Assembly (NCBI GenBank): GCA_009840165.1
Contig: VXOG01000079.1
Coordinates: forward strand, 1 to 61,897
Source of the DNA: Chloroflexota bacterium
Lineage (GTDB): Bacteria; Chloroflexota; Dehalococcoidia; Lucifugimonadales; UBA3495
Length of the DNA: 61,897 nucleotides
Direction: 5' to 3'
A model generated the notes under the pieces. It searched no databases, was not told the origin of the DNA, and worked only from the letters and a program-made list of their open reading frames with translations. The translations under genes were made by a program, and so were the position numbers. This document shows, one piece after another, positions 7,415-15,154 of this stretch. The stretch's first letter is position 1. Each line of letters opens with the position of its first letter.

Positions 7415-8848
7415 GTGGCAGAGTTGATTGAGTTGCCCCACGTCGGCGAGAGCGTCGTTGAGGGCACCATTGGGAAGTGGCTGAAACAGCCGGGAGAGCG
7501 GGTCGAACGCTATGACCCGCTGGTTGAGGTGGTCACCGACAAAGTGACCATGGAAGTCCCTTCACCAGTGTCCGGGGAGTTGCTCCGCATCATCGCCCAG
7601 GAAGGCGAAACGGTGCCCATGGGCGCACCCATTGCCGAAGTGGAAACGCAAAACGGGCAACCGATAGCGGCAGCGCAACCCGCTATGCCGACGCCGGCCC
7701 CTGGGCCGGAAATCGAGCCGGCGGCTGCTCCATCGCGAGACACTGGCGGAACGCCGGCCGTTCCCATCGCGTACCTGATTGACGCGCAGCCCGTTGGCCC
7801 CACCGGCGGGTCTGCGGTGGAAGCGCTGGCGGAAGCCGATACCGCCGCGCCTGCGCCAGCAATTGACCCGACGCCAGCGCCGGTTGAAACGATGGCCGCT
7901 GCACCCGCTGTCCGGCCCAACAGGAACGGAAAGGGACCGAACCGCCTGTCTCCGGCAGTGCGGCGGCTGGCGCGAGAGCATAACGTCGATGTGGACAACA
8001 TCGCCGGCACGGGAATGGGCGGGCGCGTGACACGAAATGACGTGCTGCGTCACCTGGAAGCCCCGCCCCCGCCGGCGCAGACTCCCATAGCCCCGGTGGA
8101 AACGCCCGCCGCTGCGCCGGCAGCCCCGACCGGAGCCGACGAGGAACGGGCGCCATTGACCCCGGTGCGGCGCATGATTGCCGAGGCGATGGAACGCTCG
8201 GTGCGGGAGATCCCCCACGCCTGGAGCATGGTTGAGGTCGATGTCTCCGAACTGGTCGCGCTGCGCAATCGGGAACGCGATGGATTCCGGCAGCGCGAGG
8301 GCGTCAACCTGACCTACCTGCCCTTTGCGCTGAAAGCGGTAGCCGGCGCGCTGAAAGACAATCCGACCCTGAACGCCTCGTGGGGTGGTGACCATATCGT
8401 GCTGAAGCGTCGGATCCACCTGGGCATTGCGGTGGCCGCCCCGAGCGGGCTGGTGGTGCCCGTGATCCACGACGCCGACCGGCTCAGCATCGCTGGCCTG
8501 GCCCACGCCGTGGACGATCTGTCGGGCCGCGCTCGAAACGGCAGCCTGCGATTGGAGGACGTGCAGGGCGGAACCTTCACGGTGAACAACACCGGCGCGC
8601 TGGGCAGCATTCTGGGCGGCCCCATCATCAACCACCCGCAGGCCGCGATCATGACCACCGAAGCGTTGCAGCAGCGGCCCGTAGTCGTTGCCAATGAACG
8701 GGGCACGGATGCCATCGCCATCCGGTGGATGATGAACCTGTGCATGTCCTTTGACCACCGCATCAACGACGGCGCCGAGGCCGGAGCGTTCCTGCAATCG
8801 GTAAAGAGTCGCCTGGAAGCGTTCGATGGCGACACTCCAATCTACTGA
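7415..8848 (+). CDS. Dihydrolipoamide acyltransferase, E2 component
   Basis: E2 forms the core of the 2-oxoacid dehydrogenase complex and transfers the acyl group from lipoate to coenzyme A. Domains in order: one lipoyl domain with the modified lysine in DKVTMEVPSP (K43), an alanine/proline-rich linker, a peripheral-subunit-binding domain (about residues 176-216, ending GGRVTRNDVLRHLE), a second flexible linker, and the catalytic domain ending in the DHRINDG motif (about 446-452), which supplies the active-site histidine and aspartate. The start is GTG at 7415, where the lipoyl domain begins. The gene overlaps lipB by 23 bp, which fits co-translation of E2 and the lipoylation enzyme. Confidence 0.94.
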   Translation: MAELIELPHVGESVVEGTIGKWLKQPGERVERYDPLVEVVTDKVTMEVPSPVSGELLRIIAQEGETVPMGAPIAEVETQNGQPIAAAQPAMPTPAPGPEIEPAAAPSRDTGGTPAVPIAYLIDAQPVGPTGGSAVEALAEADTAAPAPAIDPTPAPVETMAAAPAVRPNRNGKGPNRLSPAVRRLAREHNVDVDNIAGTGMGGRVTRNDVLRHLEAPPPPAQTPIAPVETPAAAPAAPTGADEERAPLTPVRRMIAEAMERSVREIPHAWSMVEVDVSELVALRNRERDGFRQREGVNLTYLPFALKAVAGALKDNPTLNASWGGDHIVLKRRIHLGIAVAAPSGLVVPVIHDADRLSIAGLAHAVDDLSGRARNGSLRLEDVQGGTFTVNNTGALGSILGGPIINHPQAAIMTTEALQQRPVVVANERGTDAIAIRWMMNLCMSFDHRINDGAEAGAFLQSVKSRLEAFDGDTPIY

Positions 8849-9518
8849 CGAGTGTCCGGCGGTTGATTCCGGCGTATGCCGCGTTATCAACGCCGGCGTA
8901 GCGCCGTACCGTGAAGCGTGGGACTGGCAGGTAGAGATCGCGCGGCAAGTCCGGGAGGGGTCGTCGCCGGATACCCTGCTGTTGCTGGAACACCCGCACA
9001 CCTACACCAGGGGCCGGCTGGCTCCAGACAGCGACCTGCTGCTGGATACTAAAGCCCTGGCGGCGCGTGGCATCGACGTGGTTGAAACCGACCGCGGCGG
9101 GCTGATCACCTACCACGGTCCGGGCCAACTCGTCGCGTATCCCATCGTCCGATTACGCGGACGGGGTGGCCCCCACTGGTACGTCCGCACGCTGGAGCAC
9201 GTGATTATCAACACCCTGGCCGAATTTGAATTGTCGGCCACAACGGTTCCAGGATTGACCGGCGTCTGGACGGCAGACGGTCGGCGCAAGATAGCCGCTA
9301 TTGGCGTCAAGATAGCCGGCGGCGTGGCGTACCACGGATTCGCCATCAACGTGAATCCCGATTTGACGATGTTCGACGGTATCGTGCCGTGCGGGATTAC
9401 TGACCGGAAAGTTACGTCGCTGGCTGCGGAATTGTGTTTCACGCCGGCTATGGATACGGTGTCTAGCGTGGTAGCGGAGCGGTTCTGCGATGCGTTTTCC
9501 TTATCGCTATTGTGCTAG
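8826..9518 (+). CDS. lipB: Octanoyltransferase LipB
   Basis: LipB moves octanoate from acyl-carrier protein to the lipoyl domain of E2-type proteins, the first step of lipoate attachment. The protein shows the family signature RGGLITYHGPGQ (about residues 89-100), the active-site lysine region IAAIGVKI (about 157-164) and the catalytic cysteine in VPCGITDRKVTSL (about 187-199). Length of 230 residues is usual. It overlaps the E2 gene by 23 bp, placing the modifying enzyme directly with its substrate. LipA is not in the window. Confidence 0.95.
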   Translation: MATLQSTDECPAVDSGVCRVINAGVAPYREAWDWQVEIARQVREGSSPDTLLLLEHPHTYTRGRLAPDSDLLLDTKALAARGIDVVETDRGGLITYHGPGQLVAYPIVRLRGRGGPHWYVRTLEHVIINTLAEFELSATTVPGLTGVWTADGRRKIAAIGVKIAGGVAYHGFAINVNPDLTMFDGIVPCGITDRKVTSLAAELCFTPAMDTVSSVVAERFCDAFSLSLLC

Positions 9519-9567
9519 CATACGGACAGGACAGTAGCGCCTGGTGGCAAATATACTGGGGCTGTAA

Positions 9568-9945
9568 ATGGGCACCGTTTATCAAACAATCGAAGTGGGC
9601 AGTCTCCAAGGTGGGGCTATGATAGAACTCGAAACTATTGTAGATACCGGAGCTGCCGATTCGGTAATGCCTTCGGGGGTACTAGCGGAGTTAGGGATAC
9701 TTCCTGTCGAGGAGATTTCCTGCACCCTGGCCGATGGAAGTACAGTGGACTGGGGCTATGGCAGCGCCATGATACGGATTGACGGACGGCAATGGCCCTG
9801 TCCGGTCATCTTCGGGCCGGATGACCTGGAGTCGTACTTGTTGGGAGCCACCACGTTGGAGATTTTTAAACTGACTGTGGATCCGGTTAACAATCAGTTG
9901 AGGCCGGTGACAACTTCGCGGTTGGGCTGGGGCGGCTCGGTGTAA
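9568..9945 (+). CDS. Retropepsin-like aspartic protease (clan AA)
   Basis: A 125-residue single-domain protein with the aspartic-protease motif IVDTGAADSVMP (D26-T-G-A) and the later hydrophobic segment YLLGATTLEIFKL that in this fold precedes the second conserved glycine. Such one-lobed proteins are expected to act as homodimers. Bacterial members are widespread but few have known substrates. It has no signal peptide or membrane segment, so it is probably cytoplasmic. It lies between lipB and a GMC oxidoreductase on the same strand, with 49 and 28 bases on either side, and may be part of the transcript. Confidence 0.8.
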   Translation: MGTVYQTIEVGSLQGGAMIELETIVDTGAADSVMPSGVLAELGILPVEEISCTLADGSTVDWGYGSAMIRIDGRQWPCPVIFGPDDLESYLLGATTLEIFKLTVDPVNNQLRPVTTSRLGWGGSV

Positions 9946-9973
9946 TCCTCGTTGTTGCTGTGAAAGCTGTAGT

Positions 9974-11560
9974 ATGCGATACGACGTGATCATCATCGGC
10001 GGCGGTTCTGCCGGGTGCGCGCTGGCTGCCCGCCTATCCGAAGACCCAAGCCGCTCGGTACTGTTGCTGGAGGCAGGGCCCGATTTCGTCGAATTTGAGC
10101 GCTGGCCAGTCGAACTGCGGGACGGCTACAGTCAGGAAGCATCTACGCCCGGCGGCCCTTACAACTGGTCCTACCAGGCCATCGGAACGGCGGAACAGAC
10201 GAGGCCCATGCAAATCGCGCGAGGCCGGGCCATCGGCGGTTCCGGCTCGGTCAACGGACAGGTTTTCTTGCGGGGGCTGCCCGAGGACTACGACGGGTGG
10301 GCGGCGTCGGGCAACGACGAGTGGGCCTTTCAAAAGGTGCTGCCCTACTTCCGGCGGCTGGAATCCGACACCGACATTCAGGACGACTTCCATGGCAGCG
10401 ACGGGCCAGTCCCGGTAGTGCGCGCTCCCCGGGAGTCTTGGCACCCGTTCCAGCAGGCGTTCGTAAGTACGTGCGTTGCCATGGGCTACCCCGCCAATAG
10501 GGACATGAACCACCCGGAGTCGGGCGGAGTGGGCGCCGCGCCGATGAATAATCCCGCTGGTATCCGCATGAGCTGCGCGCTGGCCCACCTTGCCACGGCG
10601 CGCCACCGATTGAACCTGACGATTCGGGGAAACGTGGTGGCGCGGCGGATATTGTTTGAACGTGGTTCGACAGGCTCACCACGAGCGGGCGCAGATACAG
10701 CGCCGCGGGCGGTGGGCGTGGAGGCAGAGAGCGGCGGGGAGGTTTTTGAGGCGTTCGGGAACGAGATCGTGGTCAGTTGCAGCGGGATCGCGTCGCCCCA
10801 GTTGTTGATGCTCTCGGGCATCGGGCCGGCGGAACATTTGAAGGAGTTGGGGATCCCTCTGGTGAATCACCTGCCGGGTGTCGGCCAGAACCTCCGCGAC
10901 CACCCTCTCGTGTACGTTGATTCCGCATTGCGGCCAGACTATGTCGAGCCTGATTTCGGTGGCTCCCGGATTCAGACCATGCTGCGCTTTACCACCGCAG
11001 GGTCGTCATCCCGGAACGATATGCAGTTGTATGTGAACAACGTGGCGTCCGGGCCCAGTCCGCTGGGCAGCGGGCCGGGATCTGATCAACCGACGCTGCG
11101 GATGACGTGCATCCTTCAGCAGGCGGAAAGCGCCGGCGTGTTGCGCCTGGTTTCGGCGGACCCTCACGACAAGCCGCACATCGACTATCGCTATTTGCGG
11201 AGCGAACGGGACCGCCGGCGATTGCGCGAGGCGGTGCGCCTGTGTCGGGACATACTGGCGCAGCCTGAATTTGCTGGTATCGTGGGGACGGCGGTGTCGC
11301 CCACCGAAGGCACGTTGGGCGATGATGCCGCGCTGGATGACTGGCTGCTGTACAACGTGTTCACCACGTTCCACACGTCGGGGTCGTGCAAGATGGGTCC
11401 GGCGGACGATGGGATGGCAGTGATTGACCAGTACTGCCGAGTGCATGGCGTGAACAACCTGCGTGTGGTGGATATTTCCATCTGCCCGGACGTGGTGCGG
11501 GCCAACACCAACGCGACGGCGGTGATGATCGGCGAACGCGCCGCCGCGTTTTTCCAATAA
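9974..11560 (+). CDS. GMC-family FAD oxidoreductase with in-frame repeat insertion
   Basis: GMC oxidoreductases oxidise alcohols, for example choline, using FAD. The chain starts with the dinucleotide-binding motif GGGSAGCALAARL (about residues 9-21), continues with LLLEAGPD, and ends with the catalytic region TFHTSGSCKMGP (about 466-477) and RANTNATAVMIGE. The relative at 60159-61706 aligns throughout, but this copy has about 13 extra residues after RRILFE (near residue 227), encoded by the 26-bp repeat at 10663-10688 and a few flanking bases. The reading frame is kept. Substrate unknown. Confidence 0.92.
   Translation: MRYDVIIIGGGSAGCALAARLSEDPSRSVLLLEAGPDFVEFERWPVELRDGYSQEASTPGGPYNWSYQAIGTAEQTRPMQIARGRAIGGSGSVNGQVFLRGLPEDYDGWAASGNDEWAFQKVLPYFRRLESDTDIQDDFHGSDGPVPVVRAPRESWHPFQQAFVSTCVAMGYPANRDMNHPESGGVGAAPMNNPAGIRMSCALAHLATARHRLNLTIRGNVVARRILFERGSTGSPRAGADTAPRAVGVEAESGGEVFEAFGNEIVVSCSGIASPQLLMLSGIGPAEHLKELGIPLVNHLPGVGQNLRDHPLVYVDSALRPDYVEPDFGGSRIQTMLRFTTAGSSSRNDMQLYVNNVASGPSPLGSGPGSDQPTLRMTCILQQAESAGVLRLVSADPHDKPHIDYRYLRSERDRRRLREAVRLCRDILAQPEFAGIVGTAVSPTEGTLGDDAALDDWLLYNVFTTFHTSGSCKMGPADDGMAVIDQYCRVHGVNNLRVVDISICPDVVRANTNATAVMIGERAAAFFQ
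10663..10688. repeat. Dispersed repeat TTCGACAGGCTCACC, intragenic copy
   Basis: Differs from the intergenic copy at 2585-2610 at one position. It is translated as part of RGSTGSPRAG in the GMC oxidoreductase; the paralogue in this window lacks the segment. Confidence 0.85.
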
Positions 11561-11569
11561 GCGCTGCGC

Positions 11570-11575
11570 TATAAT
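11570..11575 (+). promoter_or_regulatory. -10 box TATAAT before the aminotransferase
   Basis: A consensus TATAAT lies 44 bases before the start codon and 10 bases after the GMC stop. An AGGAG site at 11606-11610 precedes the ATG. The -35 region would fall within the end of the GMC gene. Confidence 0.5.
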
Positions 11576-11618
11576 TGCGCGGCAAACCCGCGCCCTGTCC
11601 GCAACAGGAGACTGCCCG

Positions 11619-12803
11619 ATGCCCATATCCGAATACGTCAGCCGCTCCATGGAAGAAGGCGGATGGATCCGCCGCATGTTCGAGGTGGGAATCGCCCTGA
11701 AAGCGCAGTACGGCGATGACAACGTGTTCGACCTGTCGCTGGGCAACCCCATCATGGAACCGCCGGCGGAGTTCCACGCTGAGCTGCTCCGCATCGCCAG
11801 CGCGCCGTCGCCGGGAATGCACCGTTACATGCCCAACGCGGGCTATCCCGAAACCCGGCAGGCCGTGGCCGACACCCTGTCCGGCGAAACCGGGTTGCCG
11901 TTCGGCGTCGGCGACATCATCATGACGTGCGGCGCGGCCGGCGCGGCCAACGTAGTGCTGCGGGCGATCCTGAATACCGGCGACGAGGTGATCATCCTGT
12001 CGCCGTTTTTCGGCGAATACACGTACTACATCCAGAACCACAATGGCGTTCCCGTTATCGTGCCAACGGACGCCGAGTTCGGGCTGGACCTGGACGCAAT
12101 TGACGCGGCTATCACGGCGCGGACGCGGGCGGTTATGCTCAACTCCCCCAACAACCCGTCGGGAGTGGTGTATCCAGAGAAGGATGTGAAAGCGCTGGCC
12201 GACCTGTTGCGGAAGGCCGAGCAGCGGCACGGGTCGGAAATCTTCATCATCAGCGACGAACCGTACCGACGCATCATCTACGACGGGCTGGTTTACCCAC
12301 AGGTGTTCCCCCACTACGAGCGCACCATCGTAGTGAACTCCCACGCCAAGGACCTGGGGCTGCCCGGCGAGCGGATCGGGCATATCGCCGTGCATCCCGA
12401 CTACGCGGGCAAGGCGGAGCTGATGGACGGGTTAGTGTTCTGCAACCGCGTGCTGGGATTCGTGAACGCGCCGGCGTTGATGCAGCACGTGGTGCGGGCC
12501 GTGCAGGACGCCTCGGTGGACGTGGGCGAGTACCAGCGCAAGCGGGATTTTCTGTACGATAACCTGACCGGGATGGGGTACTCGGTAGTGAAACCTCAGG
12601 GCGCGTTCTACCTGTTCCCACGCTCGCCGCTGGACGACGACGAGGCGTTCGTGGCGGCGTTGCAGGAATACAACGTGCTGGTGGTGCCGGGCAAGGGCTT
12701 CGGTACGCCAGGCCACTTCCGCATCTCGTACTGCCTGGACGACCGGGTGCTGGAAGGGTCGATGGACGGGTTCGCCCGGGCGGCGGAGCAGTACTTGGGC
12801 TAA
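11619..12803 (+). CDS. Class I/II pyridoxal-phosphate aminotransferase
   Basis: A fold-type I aminotransferase of 394 residues. Visible landmarks are SLGNPIMEPP near the N-terminus, the cofactor-contact motif NSPNNPSG (about residues 169-176), SDEPYRR (about 212-218), the Schiff-base lysine in NSHAKDLGLPGERIGH (K about 243) and FRISYC near the C-terminus for the substrate carboxylate-binding arginine. The family includes aspartate, aromatic and branched-chain aminotransferases, and the substrate cannot be assigned. It has its own TATAAT and AGGAG signals. Its stop codon overlaps that of the convergent Uma2 gene. Confidence 0.9.
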   Translation: MPISEYVSRSMEEGGWIRRMFEVGIALKAQYGDDNVFDLSLGNPIMEPPAEFHAELLRIASAPSPGMHRYMPNAGYPETRQAVADTLSGETGLPFGVGDIIMTCGAAGAANVVLRAILNTGDEVIILSPFFGEYTYYIQNHNGVPVIVPTDAEFGLDLDAIDAAITARTRAVMLNSPNNPSGVVYPEKDVKALADLLRKAEQRHGSEIFIISDEPYRRIIYDGLVYPQVFPHYERTIVVNSHAKDLGLPGERIGHIAVHPDYAGKAELMDGLVFCNRVLGFVNAPALMQHVVRAVQDASVDVGEYQRKRDFLYDNLTGMGYSVVKPQGAFYLFPRSPLDDDEAFVAALQEYNVLVVPGKGFGTPGHFRISYCLDDRVLEGSMDGFARAAEQYLG

Positions 12804-13282
12804 ACGTCCGGCAAGGTGGCACCTCGAACGAGCGCGAAAATCGGGCTCAGGTCGATGGCGACGCCGGGCATAGCGTCGGAAACCAGCGTGTCGGCGGCGT
12901 GGTAAACACGTTCAAGCGCCAACGATTCGCCGTCACCGATATATATTGAGACCGTCTCGGCTTCGAGATCTACGGTCCACATTTCGCGGACGCCGTTGCG
13001 GGCATACACCGGCAATTTGACGTTTAGATCATGTCGCCGGGTGGATTCGGACAGCACTTCCACCACCACATCGGGCGCGCCGGTAATGCCGTGTCCATCA
13101 AAGATGTGCCGTCGCCCGTTAGATACGTAAAGCAGGTCTGGCTGAAAGGTGTTGATTCCGTCTATGACCACATCAACCGGCGCAATGAACACGTTGCCAA
13201 TACCGAGCGCGTCAATTTGTATCGCCAACCGTATGAACAGCCATCCCGCAAAAATCTGATGTGGCAGGTGAGGGGCAAACAC
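12800..13282 (-). CDS. Uma2-family endonuclease, N-terminally truncated
   Basis: Uma2 proteins have a PD-(D/E)XK nuclease fold and are numerous in Cyanobacteria and Chloroflexota; their role is unsettled. This 160-residue copy keeps the core, with FQPDLLYVSNGR, the APDVVVEVLS motif and a following lysine, but lacks the first 45 or so residues present in its neighbour, including the TADDYM and YQLIEGKL segments. The frame upstream of the proposed GTG start is open to the stop of the neighbouring Uma2 gene and does not encode the missing part. It therefore looks like a decaying tandem duplicate. It may be non-functional because the first conserved glutamate of the fold is in the missing part. 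Confidence 0.72.
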   Translation of the reverse strand: MFAPHLPHQIFAGWLFIRLAIQIDALGIGNVFIAPVDVVIDGINTFQPDLLYVSNGRRHIFDGHGITGAPDVVVEVLSESTRRHDLNVKLPVYARNGVREMWTVDLEAETVSIYIGDGESLALERVYHAADTLVSDAMPGVAIDLSPIFALVRGATLPDV

Positions 13283-13333
13283 GGCAAATACTTTCGTTGA
13301 TGGAGCAGCAATAGCCCGCGTACCAGTTACGAC

Positions 13334-13948
13334 TTACAGTACGCTGATGTCGAAAAGTTCCGCAATGGTTTTCCGGGCGCGAGCGAAAATCGTCCTCAAC
13401 TCAATGGCGACGCCGGGCATGGCATGGGAGGTCAATACCGTGTCAACAGTGAACACGTTACCAGTGGTTGGCGTTGCGCTGTCGCCGGGATGCACGGTTA
13501 CGGATTCGGCTTCCAAGTCCATCGCCCAAATTTCCCGGACTCCCGATTTCCGGTAAATGGGTAGCTTCATTTTCAGATAGCGTCGTCGGGTCGGGTCAGA
13601 CAGTATTTCCACCACCACATCCGGCGCGCCAGTTACGCCGTGCCCATCGAAGATATGCTCCCGCCCGTTGGAAACGTACAGCAGGTCGGGCTGGAAGACA
13701 TTGAAGTCATTGAGCGTCACGTCCAGGGGGGAGACAATGACTTGGCCGATTCCCAAAGCGTTGGCCGGCGGCGCCATTGCTATCAGCCAGTCCCCTACTA
13801 CCGCCTGATGCGGTTCATGCGGGGTAGGAAGTCGGAACAACTTGCCTTCAATGAGTTGGTAGCGTGGGTACGGCGGCTCCGGCGGCGTCATAGCCATATA
13901 ATCCGCTGCGGTTAACTTGGCCTGCGGTTTTGCTTTGGGTTGTGTCAT
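13334..13948 (-). CDS. Uma2-family endonuclease
   Basis: A complete 204-residue Uma2 protein: LTAADYMAMTPPEPPYPRYQ near the N-terminus, LIEGKLFRL, FQPDLLYVSNGREHIFDG, then APDVVVEILSDPTRR with the catalytic acidic residues and following KMKLPIY. The ATG at 13948 follows a GGAGGT site. The partial copy immediately downstream shares several identical stretches, including FQPDLLYVSNGR and TGAPDVVVE, which indicates tandem duplication. The next gene upstream is an acyl dehydratase, 20 bases away, so it may be transcribed from there. Confidence 0.87.
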   Translation of the reverse strand: MTQPKAKPQAKLTAADYMAMTPPEPPYPRYQLIEGKLFRLPTPHEPHQAVVGDWLIAMAPPANALGIGQVIVSPLDVTLNDFNVFQPDLLYVSNGREHIFDGHGVTGAPDVVVEILSDPTRRRYLKMKLPIYRKSGVREIWAMDLEAESVTVHPGDSATPTTGNVFTVDTVLTSHAMPGVAIELRTIFARARKTIAELFDISVL

Positions 13949-13968
13949 GACGACCTCCGGTTGTGCGC

Positions 13969-15102
13969 CTACGGCCAGCCGGCGTTGCCCTCCCGCGACG
14001 GCAGCCGGACGGTGGCGTTGCCCCGCGTAGTTATCTGCTGGCGCTGGTTCTCACCCCAGATGTCCATATCGACCAGATACTCGCCGTCCTCCACCCGCTT
14101 GCCGGTGATCCTGCCCTTGCACCAGGTAGTGTCGCCCACGACGTTGAAGCGTCGCAGTTCCACGTGCATCGCCTTCAGGAACCCGTCGTCGCCCATCCAG
14201 TTGGTCAGCAGGTGGCCCATCCAGCAGCAGCGCTGGCATCCGTAGTCGTACGCGCCGGGCAGGCCGGCTGACTCCGCGGCCTCCTGGATGTCGTGGACGC
14301 GGATGATGGCCTCCTGCGCGCCGGTGTTGGGGTCGGTGAAACCCCACGACGGATGACGCAGCATCTCGCGCAGCTGGATGCCGTGGCTGATGCCGCCGAT
14401 GCAGCCGGCGACGAAAGCGGTGATGTCGCCGTGGCTGAGCGGGCCTTTGACCACCGGGGTCAGCTCGTCGCCTATGTTCACGTCCTCGAACCAGCGGGGA
14501 TTGTTGCCGCGAATTTCCTCGTTGAGCACGGCGTTCTGGATGACTTCCAGCTCGTCGCGGGAATACTGGTACGGCTCGAAGGTGTATTTCTGCCGTTCGC
14601 GGGCGGCGCTGCGCTCGGCGCGGATCTGCCAGCCTTTGGTCTTGGCGAGGGTCTCGCCGCGCTGGTTGAAGTAGCTAGTGACGCTGGACTGGATGATGAT
14701 GCGGCCGGCGAACTCGCTTTCCTTTTCCTCCAGCCCGGTGAACTGTTCCTGTACGCTGATCTGGTCATCAAGATAGATTGGGCGATACCACTCCCAATCG
14801 TTGCCGGCGTGGAACCCGTGGACGCCGGGAAGGCCGCCGGTGCGTCCCGAGCACCAATAGACGCTGTACAGGAAGCAGGGGGGCGCGATGATGTTGCCGT
14901 ACTTGCTGGTCTGAGCGTAGGAACGATCCCAGTAGAGGGGGTTGGTGTCGCCGATGCCCTGGCAGAAGTGCCGGATGGCGCTGCGGGAGGCCTCCTCATT
15001 GAACAGGCCGACGCCGTACTGGCGCGGGCGATTGAAACTGCCCACTCTGCTGCGGAGGCGTTCCAGTCCCTCTTCCGTGATTCTGCCAGATTCGAGTACC
15101 AT
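13969..15102 (-). CDS. MaoC/FAS1-like acyl dehydratase (double hotdog)
   Basis: A 377-residue protein made of two hotdog-fold halves. The first carries GIGDTNPLYWD (about residues 50-60) followed by GNIIAPPCFLYSV, the MaoC-like signature where the aspartate and a histidine act in hydration of enoyl-CoA; here a tyrosine stands at the usual histidine position after NPL. The second half has GPLSHGDITAFV and an unusual cysteine-rich stretch YGCQRCCWMGHLL. It belongs to the FAS1-like or MaoC dehydratase group acting on acyl-CoA thioesters, with substrate unknown. The neighbours include a crotonase, which fits acyl-CoA metabolism. Confidence 0.8.
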   Translation of the reverse strand: MVLESGRITEEGLERLRSRVGSFNRPRQYGVGLFNEEASRSAIRHFCQGIGDTNPLYWDRSYAQTSKYGNIIAPPCFLYSVYWCSGRTGGLPGVHGFHAGNDWEWYRPIYLDDQISVQEQFTGLEEKESEFAGRIIIQSSVTSYFNQRGETLAKTKGWQIRAERSAARERQKYTFEPYQYSRDELEVIQNAVLNEEIRGNNPRWFEDVNIGDELTPVVKGPLSHGDITAFVAGCIGGISHGIQLREMLRHPSWGFTDPNTGAQEAIIRVHDIQEAAESAGLPGAYDYGCQRCCWMGHLLTNWMGDDGFLKAMHVELRRFNVVGDTTWCKGRITGKRVEDGEYLVDMDIWGENQRQQITTRGNATVRLPSREGNAGWP

Positions 15103-15154
15103 GATTGGGTTCCTCCAATGTGTTCACTGGCAGCAGATTATAGCCTACGGGTGG

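Noticed and set aside
7562..9001. Long open frame on the minus strand opposite E2 and lipB (479 codons)
   Set aside because: It lies opposite well-recognised genes and its translation is low-complexity, rich in Arg, His and Gly, as expected of antisense frames in GC-rich DNA.
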